From assembly GCF_946998835.1 (NCBI RefSeq), contig NZ_CAMQAZ010000025.1, positions 1 through 36,887 on the forward strand: 36,887 nucleotides of DNA, read 5' to 3'. The stretch comes from an uncultured Corynebacterium sp. GTDB lineage: Bacteria; Actinomycetota; Actinomycetes; Mycobacteriales; Mycobacteriaceae. Positions 1-7,874 of this stretch are shown here, piece by piece. The position numbers and the translations under genes were made by a program. The first letter of the stretch is position 1. Each line of letters starts with the position of its first letter. Below the pieces are notes generated by a model, which did no database searches, had not been told where the DNA came from, and saw only the letters and a list, made by a program, of their open reading frames with translations.

Positions 1-82
1 CACCCTCGATCTTCTCGACCTTGACGAGGTCACCTTCGGCAACCTTGTACTGCTTGCCGCCGGTCTTGACGATCGCGTACAT
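1..82 (-). CDS. rplU: 50S ribosomal protein L21, N-terminal part (runs off the window)
   Basis: The minus strand from the ATG at 82-80 encodes [18 protein letters not shown] and onward to position 1 without a stop. This is the highly conserved N-terminus of bacterial ribosomal protein L21, which binds 23S rRNA in the large subunit. Only 27 codons are present. The tract AAAGGGG about 11 nt upstream of the ATG is the likely ribosome binding site. In related genomes rplU is followed by rpmA, which would lie outside the window. Placement directly downstream of rne on the same strand is the usual actinobacterial arrangement. Confidence 0.95.
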
Positions 83-340
83 AGGAGGGCTACCCCTTTA
101 TCTGAGAAACTCGACTCAAGGAATCTTTGTAATTCCTTGACTGGACAATGGAATTGCGATTAGTTGCGCGTGCATCACACTTCAGGGACATACCCGAAAG
201 ACCCGAAAGCGAAATCCGAGTAGATTTCCCCGTTCTGGACGTTTCCTTGCCACCAGCGCCTCGAGCACCAGTGGGCATGACCAGATACGCCTACTAATCA
301 GCGACTGGTCAAGAGTAGCGAAAAATCCCCATAAATTACA
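83..340 (-). promoter_or_regulatory. rplU upstream region with a small leader hairpin
   Basis: No credible gene lies here. A 7-bp inverted repeat (AAGGAAT at 118-124, ATTCCTT at 132-138) sits 36 nt upstream of the rplU start and would fold in the mRNA leader. It could be a leader control structure or incidental; I cannot match it to a known L21 leader. No convincing -35/-10 pair stands out. The rplU promoter must lie here or further upstream. Confidence 0.3.
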
Positions 341-396
341 AACTGCCCGAGTAAGACCATGTCCCCCATGGGTTTCCACAGTCTTCTCGGGCAGTT
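341..396 (-). terminator. Large hairpin between rne and rplU, probable rne terminator
   Basis: AACTGCCCGAG at 341-351 pairs perfectly with CTCGGGCAGTT at 386-396. The stem continues with AAGAC/GTCTT after a one-base bulge. On the minus strand the stem is followed by a T-rich tract (TTTGTAATTT), so it reads best as the terminator of rne. It separates rne from rplU. Confidence 0.6.
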
Positions 397-474
397 GCGC
401 TGAGCACTTTCCGACCCCTGCCTCAGAGGTCGAAAAACAGCACCCTACCTGGCCTTACTCTAGGTTCTTAAGAC

Positions 475-3400
475 CTAGTTCTGGCCACTTCGACGCACTG
501 CGCGACGCACTCGGCGGCGACGATTGGTTGGCCTCGTCTCCGGCACTGACGCACCGCGATAAACCTGCTTCTGCTCCGGCTTAGCAGTCCGGTTGGAAGC
601 ACTCTGTCGCTGCTTTGACGCACCCTGCTCCGCATCGCTTTGCGACGAAATCCTGCGCACCGCCCGACGGCGATTACGGCGAGCTCCCGTGCCCTGAACC
701 GATACGACCTCAACACGCGACTTACCGGAGCGACGGTTACCACCGCTGCGGTTGTCCTCCGCGCGCTTTCCACTCTCGCTGCCTTCAGCGTCTGCCTTTG
801 GCTTAGCGGAGTCGAAGTCCTCGCGACGCGGTGCGTGATCCGAGCGAGAGTTACCACGAGTCGGTCGGCGACGGCGTGGCGAGCGCTCGAACGCATCCTT
901 GGCCTCTTCATAGGTCTGCGACTCCGAAGCCGCGGCATTGCCGCCCTTGCGAGTATTGCCGTCCTTGCTGTCCTTAACTGGCTCCTTCACATCGGTGTTG
1001 GAAGGTGCCTGTGCCTTAGCTGCATCCTGCGCCACCACAACCTGAGTTTCCTGCGCAGTCGTGCGACGAACAGCTCGACGACGGCGACGGCGAGCGGTAG
1101 CGCTGCCGGTTGTCTCAGAGTCGCTACGGGCTCCGCGACCTCCGCCGTTGTCATCCCGGTCATCGGCATCGTGCGCTGCCGTATCAACGGCAACGTGCTC
1201 CGCTACCCGGCGGCGCGTCGCCCGACGACGACGGCGCTTACCCTCCTGCGGCATGTACCGGTCATCCGACGGCTCCTCTGGGTCCTTCTCACGGGCTTCC
1301 GCAACGGCGGCGGCTGCCAGTTCAGCCAGGTCATTGGAGCCGTCCGAACGCTCATGACGGTCGCGGCGTTCCTGGCGTTCACTACCGCTCTGGCGCTGCT
1401 CATTATTACGGCCCTGACTCTTGCGAGCACGGCGACGACGCGGCGGCTTCGGCTCATCGTTCTCAGAAGAGACAATGACCGCTTCGACAGCAGCTGCAAC
1501 ACGCTTGTCGGCTGCCTCCTTGTCGTGCTGGTTGGTCTCCGCGTCGTCGTCAAGCGCGACCTTGGAAGACTCAGCCTGGTCGCCATGATCGCGGTGCATG
1601 GCCAGCGCGGCCGGGTGGTTAGCTGGGTTGTGCTCCGAGCGCGACTTGTTGCGGCGCTTGGACTTGCCCTGCTCGTCGTTGCGGCGGCCGTTCTTGTGGC
1701 CACGGCTCTGATTGTCCTGCTCGACCGGATCGATGTGGATGATCAGACCTCGGCCATTACAGCAGCTACACGGCGTGGAGAAGGTCTCCAGCAGACCAGT
1801 GCCCAGACGCTTGCGTGTCATCTGGACGAGGCCGAGTGAGGTGACCTCGGAGACCTCGTGACGCGAGCGGTCGCGGCCGAGAGCCTCCTTTAGACGGCGC
1901 AGCACCAAGTCCTGGTTTTCCGGCAGCACCATGTCGATGAAGTCGACGACGATCATGCCGCCCAGATCGCGCAGGCGCATCTGGCGGACGATTTCCTCGG
2001 CGGCCTCCAGGTTGTTGCGGGTTACCGTCTCTTCCAGGTTTCCGCCAGCGCCGGTGAACTTACCCGTGTTGACGTCGATGACCGTCATGGCCTCAGTGCG
2101 GTCGATGACCAGCGTTCCGCCCGAGGGCAACCAGACCTTGCGGTCGAGTGCCTTGGCCAGCTGTTCATCGATGCGGAAGTTCTCGAAGACATCTGCGCCG
2201 CCGTGTTCCTTGGCGAAGTAGCGCTGCAGTCGCGGCTCTAGCTCCGGCGCCAGGTCGCCGATGTAGTCCGTCACTGTGTTCCACGGACGGTCGCCCTCCA
2301 CCACAAGACGCGAGAAGTCCTCGTTGAAGACGTCGCGGACGACCTTGACCAGCATGTCCGGTTCCTCGTACAGCGCAATCGGCTTTGCGCCGCGCTTGGC
2401 CTTAGCAGCCTCGGAGGCCTCCCAGATCTCCTGCCACTGCGATTCCAGACGCTTGATGTCAGCCTCGATGGCCTCCTTGGACACGCCCTCAGCTGCAGTA
2501 CGAATAATCGTGCCCGAGCCCTCCGGCGTAACCTCGCTCAGAATGGACTTCAGACGCTTGCGCTCCGGCTCCGGCAGCTTGCGGGAAATACCTGCGCTAC
2601 GACCGCCCGGCACGTACACCAGGAATCGACCAGCCATCGAAATGTGGGTGGTCAAACGTGCACCCTTGTGACCAATCGGGTCCTTGGAGACCTGCACCAG
2701 AATCTGATCGCCGGCCTTCAACGCATGCTCAATCTTGCGCGAACGCGACTTCGTGCCCAGCAGCTTCCAGTTCAGGTCGCCAACGTAAATAACACCGTTG
2801 CGGTCAGTTCCGATGTCGATGAACGCTGCCTCCATGCTGGGCAGGACGTTCTGCACACGACCGAGGTAAATATTGCCAATCTGCGTGGTCTGCGTGTCCG
2901 AGGTGACAAAGTGCTCGACCAGCAGGTCGTCTTCCAGCACGCCGACCTCAGTGACAATGCCCGAGTGGTCATGGCGCTTGCGCTCACGCACCACCATCGT
3001 GCGCTCCACCGACTCACGGCGAGCCAGGAACTCCGCCTCCGAAATCACGTGACGCTTGCGCGATTCCTCACGACGCTCGATGCGGCGACGTCGCTGCGCC
3101 TCCAGGCGGGTCGATCCCTTAATCGCCTGCGGCTCCTCGACCTCGTCGTGGGTTTCCTCTTCGCGTTCAGTGTTCTCGGTGGTACTTTTCGCCTGCTGAG
3201 CGTCATCATTACGACGCCCCCGTCCACGACGGCGACGGCGCGGGCGCGGCTGACGCTCCGTTTCGCTTGACGACGAGCCGTTCCCCTCCCCCGCGTTGCC
3301 ATTGGCATCCTGGTTGGAGGCGTCGTTGTCTGCCGAAGTCGAATCCTCGGTGGCTGCATCCTTGGCCCTGGCCGAGACAGCCTGCGGAGCCAGGAAGATA

Positions 3401-4524
3401 GGCGCAAACGCGGTCTGTTCCTCCGCTACCGGCGGCTCCGGAACAACTGGTGGTTCGATGTCCTGCAGGGCTTCGGTCTGAGTGTTTTCCGTCGGCTCAG
3501 CGGTCTTAGTCTCTGCGGTGGACTCAGTTGCAGGAGTTTCCTGCTTTTCGGGTGCTTCCTGCTTTTCGGCCGCCTCCTGCACTTCCTCTGCTGCTGGGGC
3601 ACTGGTCGTGCGGGTTGCACGACGCACTCGGCGACTGCGGCGTGTGGTCGTGGAAGCGCTCTTTGCCGCGGGCGCCTCGGCGGTGGCTTCCTCTGCGACC
3701 TCGGTGGCGTTCTCTGGTGCGGTGTCGTCAACACTGTCGGTAGCCTTCTTCGACGACGGCTGAACCACAGCCTCAACGGCTTCTTCGACGACCGAGTTCG
3801 CGTCCTTCTCCTGCTTAGCGTCCTTCGCTACCTTTTCTTCCGGGGCCCCTGCGGTCTTCTTTACTGCACGCTTGCGCGTTGCCCGCTTCTTAGTCGTGCT
3901 CTTCTTCTCGTCGCTCTTCTTTTCCTCGGTCGGCTTCTCTGCAGTCTGCTTTGCCGAGGATTTCTTAGCCGAGGTCTTGGCTTCCTTCTGCTCAGCCGCT
4001 TCCTCAGCAGGTGCCGCATCCGATTTAGCTTCGCTCTTGGCTGCCTTTTTATCGGCCTTCTTGGCAGTTGTCTTTTTGGCGGTTGTTTTCTTGCTGCTCT
4101 TCTTAGCGGCCGACTTCTTCTCGGCCTTGGCTGCGGTCTTCTCGTCCGACTTCTCCGCAGGCTTGTCCTCGGACTTTTCGTCGGATTTTTCGTCCGATGC
4201 CTCCGACTTGCCCGACTTGTCTGCCAACTGCTTGTCCTTTGCAGCTGACTCTTCGCTGCTTGGCTTGGTCGCGGAAGTTTCGTCGTTAAGCGGGGCATCC
4301 TCCGGATGATCGCCGATGAAATTCAGCACCGCATCGAGCTGATTTTGATTAATCGTGGACGCAGCGGACTTTACGACAATCCCCGCGTGCCCCAGAGCTT
4401 CAATGGTTTCTTTCGAGGTCAGCCCCAAGCTCTTGGCCAGGTGGTGGACTCGGGTTTTCAGAGCCGCCGACTCGCGATCAAACTCGCGTGCCTTAGCGAC
4501 AACATCCTGGCTGAAATTTGCCAC
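475..4524 (-). CDS. rne: Ribonuclease E/G with long disordered arms
   Basis: This is the endoribonuclease that starts mRNA decay and matures rRNA and tRNA. The GTG start at 4524 is chosen because it opens VANFSQDVVAK and has AAGGAG 11 nt upstream, giving 1349 aa. Residues about 20-65 resemble the N-terminal domain of IF-2. A Lys/Ala/Glu-rich low-complexity arm then runs to about 520. The S1 domain begins near 525 (GNIYLGRVQNVLPSMEAAF). The DNase I-like catalytic part holds the metal-binding acidic residues in VIDVNTGKFTG (near 816) and GGMIVVDFIDM (near 860). A zinc-link CSCCNGRG lies near 920. The C-terminal ~420 residues are disordered with Arg blocks (RRRRRRAVRR), as expected for RNA binding and degradosome-like contacts. 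No truncation or frameshift is seen. The strong codon bias makes long false frames on the opposite strand. Confidence 0.95.
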   Translation of the reverse strand: MANFSQDVVAKAREFDRESAALKTRVHHLAKSLGLTSKETIEALGHAGIVVKSAASTINQNQLDAVLNFIGDHPEDAPLNDETSATKPSSEESAAKDKQLADKSGKSEASDEKSDEKSEDKPAEKSDEKTAAKAEKKSAAKKSSKKTTAKKTTAKKADKKAAKSEAKSDAAPAEEAAEQKEAKTSAKKSSAKQTAEKPTEEKKSDEKKSTTKKRATRKRAVKKTAGAPEEKVAKDAKQEKDANSVVEEAVEAVVQPSSKKATDSVDDTAPENATEVAEEATAEAPAAKSASTTTRRSRRVRRATRTTSAPAAEEVQEAAEKQEAPEKQETPATESTAETKTAEPTENTQTEALQDIEPPVVPEPPVAEEQTAFAPIFLAPQAVSARAKDAATEDSTSADNDASNQDANGNAGEGNGSSSSETERQPRPRRRRRGRGRRNDDAQQAKSTTENTEREEETHDEVEEPQAIKGSTRLEAQRRRRIERREESRKRHVISEAEFLARRESVERTMVVRERKRHDHSGIVTEVGVLEDDLLVEHFVTSDTQTTQIGNIYLGRVQNVLPSMEAAFIDIGTDRNGVIYVGDLNWKLLGTKSRSRKIEHALKAGDQILVQVSKDPIGHKGARLTTHISMAGRFLVYVPGGRSAGISRKLPEPERKRLKSILSEVTPEGSGTIIRTAAEGVSKEAIEADIKRLESQWQEIWEASEAAKAKRGAKPIALYEEPDMLVKVVRDVFNEDFSRLVVEGDRPWNTVTDYIGDLAPELEPRLQRYFAKEHGGADVFENFRIDEQLAKALDRKVWLPSGGTLVIDRTEAMTVIDVNTGKFTGAGGNLEETVTRNNLEAAEEIVRQMRLRDLGGMIVVDFIDMVLPENQDLVLRRLKEALGRDRSRHEVSEVTSLGLVQMTRKRLGTGLLETFSTPCSCCNGRGLIIHIDPVEQDNQSRGHKNGRRNDEQGKSKRRNKSRSEHNPANHPAALAMHRDHGDQAESSKVALDDDAETNQHDKEAADKRVAAAVEAVIVSSENDEPKPPRRRRARKSQGRNNEQRQSGSERQERRDRHERSDGSNDLAELAAAAVAEAREKDPEEPSDDRYMPQEGKRRRRRATRRRVAEHVAVDTAAHDADDRDDNGGGRGARSDSETTGSATARRRRRRAVRRTTAQETQVVVAQDAAKAQAPSNTDVKEPVKDSKDGNTRKGGNAAASESQTYEEAKDAFERSPRRRRPTRGNSRSDHAPRREDFDSAKPKADAEGSESGKRAEDNRSGGNRRSGKSRVEVVSVQGTGARRNRRRAVRRISSQSDAEQGASKQRQSASNRTAKPEQKQVYRGASVPETRPTNRRRRVRRAVRRSGQN

Positions 4525-4863
4525 TGTATTTGTTTCTCCTTGACACCCCACCACGCAAAACCCAGCAACAGGAGGCGCACTCTTTGTCATTCCATGTGCG
4601 CGTACGTCCCGTTGTGGCCTTGGGAACCAGGCGGAGCAACGATGTTGCGACAGCCACTTCATTTGCACCAAACATGCAGATAGAGGGCCGAAAGCGATGA
4701 ACAATTATGAAAGTCTATTTGGCAGGCCTACCGGCTGACTCGGGGATTCAGCGATCACATGCGAACTATTCAATCCGCCGGAGCGAACTCCCGAGCACTA
4801 CTGCTGCTGTCCATTGTCGCACATATCAAGCAGGTGGCGCGCACCGACATCGGCGACGGCGAG
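4525..4863. other. rne upstream region
   Basis: No gene is supported here. The minus-strand sequence carries the rne ribosome binding site (AAGGAG) next to the start and an A/T-rich segment near 4690-4715 with a possible -10 (TAGACT), which would give a leader of roughly 170 nt. Long rne leaders are used for autoregulation in other bacteria; nothing here proves that. The far end merges into dispersed repeat copy A. Confidence 0.3.
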
Positions 4864-4997
4864 CCAATCCGAGTTAGTGACCTCGCTTATAGCAAAAATG
4901 GCCCGAAAAATAGCCTGAAAGTGCTATAAAGTTGGGCAGTTTCACATGTGCAGCCCGTATTCACATGTGCGTTCACATTCGCAGCCACACGTGCAGG
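4864..4997 (+). repeat. Dispersed intergenic repeat, copy A
   Basis: First of four related intergenic elements in the window. Reading plus: one GAGTTAGTGACCTCG module, then an inverted repeat with arms TTATAGCA (4887-4894) and TGCTATAA (4922-4929). The arms enclose two near-identical 12-nt direct repeats of the type AAAATGGCCCGA. After the arms come AGTTTCACATGTGCAGCCCG and decayed copies of the same unit to about 4997. It lies between the ndk 3' end and the rne 5' end, both transcribed leftward. No ORF is conserved in it. Confidence 0.85.
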
Positions 4998-5030
4998 CCG
5001 CTGAAGGGCCACCGCACGGTCGTCGACAAG

Positions 5031-5076
5031 CAAAAAGCGCCGAACCGGCAAGCAGGTGCTTGCCCAGTTCGGCGCC
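5031..5076 (-). terminator. ndk terminator
   Basis: On the minus strand a stem formed by GGCGCCGAAC...GTTCGGCGC, extended by GGCAAGCA/TGCTTGCC, is followed directly by TTTTTG. This is a strong intrinsic terminator, 38 nt past the ndk stop. Confidence 0.85.
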
Positions 5077-5114
5077 AGATAAACGCGTACATATTAACGC
5101 TTAACCGTCAACGC

Positions 5115-5525
5115 TTAGAGGTTCGGGAACCAAATACCAATCTCGCGCTCAGCGGACTCCGGAGAATCGGAACCGTGAACAACGTTGTTGGAAACCTCAA
5201 GTGCGAAGTCGCCGCGGATGGAACCCGGAGTTGCAGCCTCAACCGGGTTGGTGCCGCCAGCCAGCTGACGCCAAGCAGCGATTGCGTTCGGGCCCTCGAT
5301 AACACCAGCGACCAGCGGTGCAGAGGTGATGAAATCAACCAGCTCACCAAAGAACGGCTTATCGACGTGCTCTGCGTAGTGCTCCTTAGCAGTTGCCTCG
5401 TCAGCAACACGGAGGTCAAGCGCGACCAGCTTCAGGCCCTTGCGCTCAATGCGGGAGATAACTTCGCCGACCAGACCGCGGGAAACGCCGTCCGGCTTGA
5501 TCAGAATAAGAGTACGTTCAGTCAT
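5115..5525 (-). CDS. ndk: Nucleoside diphosphate kinase
   Basis: Transfers the gamma phosphate of NTPs to NDPs through a phosphohistidine intermediate, balancing NTP and dNTP pools in the cytosol. The 136-aa product has the family's usual length. It starts TERTLILIKPDG and carries the signature NNVVHGSDS with catalytic His117. I choose the ATG at 5525 because family members start here and because a TATGAT hexamer lies 7 nt upstream, which points to a leaderless mRNA. An in-frame ATG at 5537 would add four residues but overlaps that hexamer. The gene is monocistronic: a hairpin at 5549-5580 insulates it upstream and another at 5031-5076 ends it. Confidence 0.97.
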   Translation of the reverse strand: MTERTLILIKPDGVSRGLVGEVISRIERKGLKLVALDLRVADEATAKEHYAEHVDKPFFGELVDFITSAPLVAGVIEGPNAIAAWRQLAGGTNPVEAATPGSIRGDFALEVSNNVVHGSDSPESAEREIGIWFPNL

Positions 5526-5532
5526 GGTGTGC

Positions 5533-5538
5533 ATCATA
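5533..5538 (-). promoter_or_regulatory. ndk -10 element, leaderless type
   Basis: TATGAT on the minus strand, separated by 7 nt from the ndk ATG. Initiation 6-8 nt downstream of a -10 would put the transcript start at the A of the ATG. There is no Shine-Dalgarno sequence. Confidence 0.6.
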
Positions 5539-5548
5539 CTATGACAAA

Positions 5549-5580
5549 CCCCGCCGCACCGGGGTGGTGGTGTGGCGGGG
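5549..5580 (-). terminator. Terminator of the valS-folC-DUF4233 operon
   Basis: CCCCGCC-CACC pairs with GGTG-GGCGGGG, and on the minus strand the stem is followed by TTTGT. It lies directly upstream of the ndk promoter and separates the two transcription units. Between it and the DUF4233 stop the spacer is rich in CTACG words, including a 12-nt direct repeat CTACGAGTGCTG at 5647 and 5665, the second overlapping the stop codon. Confidence 0.7.
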
Positions 5581-5664
5581 TGAAAGGTGCAGCGTAGAGC
5601 AGCACTACGTAGCGCAGACTACACGAAGCTACGCAAAGCGGCGCAACTACGAGTGCTGGCGTAC

Positions 5665-6180
5665 CTACGAGTGCTGAGTGGTCAACAGGCCGCGCTCCAT
5701 ACGCTGGATAAGGTTCTTCCGCAGGTGCAGAATGTAGGCCCACACCAGGGCGAAGAAGACCCCCACCACACCCATGGACACGTGCGTGAAGATAGCCAGC
5801 ACACCAAAAACCTGCAGCACAATGTTGGCCTTCAGCGCCCAGGGCTGCTTCTGCAGGAAGGCCATTGCAATCAAGGCCAAGCCCAGGATGGTGATGTACG
5901 TAACCGAGAAGGTCTGGTTGATTTGGCCGTCGGGAATGCGCGTGACCACAGTCAGACCAAGCAGCACCGAGATAGCCTGCATAATCAGCGTGCCGGCCAT
6001 GACACCGCGCAGACCCTTCATCGGATCCTTGGCCGGATCGTGCCCCGCACCGAGCGGACCGAACTTGCCGCCTTCACTCAGGTCACGGCCCTCGCGGTAG
6101 GCGCGCAGTGCCTCACGGTCGGCAGCGGTGTAATCCTCCGCGCCGTTACCCTGTGACTGGCTCGCCTGAGATTCGCTCAT
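5665..6180 (-). CDS. DUF4233 family membrane protein
   Basis: A 171-aa integral membrane protein of unknown function. The first ~55 residues are hydrophilic. They are followed by about four hydrophobic segments, near 58-79, 91-109, 117-133 and 136-152, and a short basic tail. The motif MKGLRGVMAGTLIMQ before the first segment is typical of the DUF4233 family. In actinobacteria this gene regularly follows folC; the equivalent in M. tuberculosis is, from memory, Rv2446c. Its ATG overlaps the folC stop as ATGA, so translation is probably coupled. The sequence gives no hint of substrate or activity. Confidence 0.85.
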   Translation of the reverse strand: MSESQASQSQGNGAEDYTAADREALRAYREGRDLSEGGKFGPLGAGHDPAKDPMKGLRGVMAGTLIMQAISVLLGLTVVTRIPDGQINQTFSVTYITILGLALIAMAFLQKQPWALKANIVLQVFGVLAIFTHVSMGVVGVFFALVWAYILHLRKNLIQRMERGLLTTQHS

Positions 6181-7874
6181 TGCGGGTCCTTTCCAAATAG
6201 TGTCCGGGCTTCGCCCGCGGTGACAACAGATCCGGTGACAATCACACCTGAACCAGAGACAATACCGTCTCCGGTGTCGGTTTCCTCAGCCAGTGCGACT
6301 GCCAACTCAACGGCGGACGGCAGAGTTGGCACGCGGTGCACCCGCTCCTCACCGAAAATCTCCTCCGCAAGGTCCGCCAAATCGTCGTAGTGCAGCGCAC
6401 GCGGCGAGGTGTTCTGGGTGATTACCACTTCTTCGAAGTACGGCTCCAGCTCGACCAACAGACCACGGGCATCCTTCTCCCCCAGCACCGACAGCACACC
6501 GATGACACGGCGGAAGTCGAACTCAGCGGAGAGTGCCTTGCGCAGTGCACGGGCACCGTGAGGATTGTGGGCGGCATCGATAAACACCGTCGGGGTCGAG
6601 CGCACGCGCTCCAGGCGGCCGGGCGATGCGACCGTCGCAAAGCCTTCGCGAACAGCATCAATGTTGAGCGGACGTCCCGGTCCAGCACCAAAGAATGCCT
6701 CCACCGCGGCCAGCGCCGTGGCAGCGTTACGAGCCTGATGCGGACCGTGCAGCGGCAGGTGGATGTCGTCGTACTCGCCGGCCAAGCCCTTGAGAGTCAG
6801 GTTCTGCCCGCCGACCGCCAGCTGATGGCTGACGACACCATACTCCACCCCGGCGCGGGCGACAGAAGCATCCACTTCCACGGCACGCCGCAAAACGACG
6901 TCCATGGCTTCCGGCTCCTGCTCACCAACAATGGCGACATTGTCCGGTGGCGTGAGCAGGTCATCCTTGTTCCACCGCGACTTGATGATGCCGGCCTTCT
7001 CACCAGCGATTTCGGCCAGGGTGTCGCCAAGGTACTCCGTGTGATCGAGACCAATCGGGCAGATGACGGCCACATCGGCCTCCACCACGTTGGTCGCATC
7101 CCACGTGCCGCCCATACCGACTTCCACCACCGCAACATCGACAGGAGCGTCGGCGAAGGCTGCGTAAGCCATGGCCGTGAGGACCTCGAACTTGCTCATC
7201 TGCGGGCCGCCCTTTTCCGCGGACTTGGCATCGACCATTTCCACGTAGGGCTGAATCTCACGCCAAATGCGCACATAGTCGCGCGGGTGGATGGGCTGGC
7301 CATCGATAGCGATACGCTCAGTGACGAGCTGCAGGTGCGGGCTAGTGGTGCGACCGGTGCGACGGCCGAGAGCGCGCACCAGCGACTCAATCATGCGCAC
7401 CGTGGAGGTCTTGCCGTTCGTACCGGCAACGTGAATGACCGGGGTGGCGCGCTCCGGATGACCGAGGATGTCCATCAGCATCTCGATACGCTTTAGCGAT
7501 GGGTCAATCTTAGTCTCCGGCCAGCGTTGATCCAGCTCCGCCTCCACCTCCGCCAACTCGCGCAGCTCTTCGGCGGTGGCCTCCAACGGCGCCGGCTCGT
7601 TGACCGGACGATCCACGTCGACCGGCAAGCTCAGGCCTTCCTCGGAGACCGAGACCTCACCGAGGCGCATGTCATCGGGCATGCGGTCATCGGCCATCAC
7701 ACCGGCAATCTCGCGCGGTTCAAGGTCCTCGACGATCTGGGAGTCAGCCGGATCGAACTCGAACTCAGGCGCTGCGGTGGGCTGTTCTTCGCCGCCGAGA
7801 TTCAGACGGATCTCGCTTGCGGCTTCATCGCGTGGTTCAGCATCCCGAGAATCGATATCCCGTGGTTCGGTCAT
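6177..7874 (-). CDS. folC: Bifunctional folylpolyglutamate / dihydrofolate synthase with long N-terminal extension
   Basis: A Mur-ligase-fold enzyme that adds glutamates to folates in an ATP-dependent reaction, and in many bacteria also makes dihydrofolate from dihydropteroate. The 565-aa product has the P-loop HVAGTNGKTST at 148-158, then SPHLQLVTERI, GLDHTEYLGDTLAEIAGEKAG and the C-terminal IDAAHNPHGARAL motif. Typical FolC proteins are about 430-510 aa. Here the first ~105 residues are an acidic, low-complexity extension with no recognisable domain. The ATG at 7874 overlaps the valS stop (ATGA), which supports this start and coupled translation; a later start inside the extension cannot be excluded. 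Confidence 0.93.
   Translation of the reverse strand: MTEPRDIDSRDAEPRDEAASEIRLNLGGEEQPTAAPEFEFDPADSQIVEDLEPREIAGVMADDRMPDDMRLGEVSVSEEGLSLPVDVDRPVNEPAPLEATAEELRELAEVEAELDQRWPETKIDPSLKRIEMLMDILGHPERATPVIHVAGTNGKTSTVRMIESLVRALGRRTGRTTSPHLQLVTERIAIDGQPIHPRDYVRIWREIQPYVEMVDAKSAEKGGPQMSKFEVLTAMAYAAFADAPVDVAVVEVGMGGTWDATNVVEADVAVICPIGLDHTEYLGDTLAEIAGEKAGIIKSRWNKDDLLTPPDNVAIVGEQEPEAMDVVLRRAVEVDASVARAGVEYGVVSHQLAVGGQNLTLKGLAGEYDDIHLPLHGPHQARNAATALAAVEAFFGAGPGRPLNIDAVREGFATVASPGRLERVRSTPTVFIDAAHNPHGARALRKALSAEFDFRRVIGVLSVLGEKDARGLLVELEPYFEEVVITQNTSPRALHYDDLADLAEEIFGEERVHRVPTLPSAVELAVALAEETDTGDGIVSGSGVIVTGSVVTAGEARTLFGKDPQ

Noticed and set aside
640..1839. 399-codon open frame on the plus strand inside rne
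   Set aside because: It is antisense to the Arg-rich C-terminal arm of RNase E/G. The composition is a by-product of Arg/Ala codons, with no family resemblance and no ribosome binding site.
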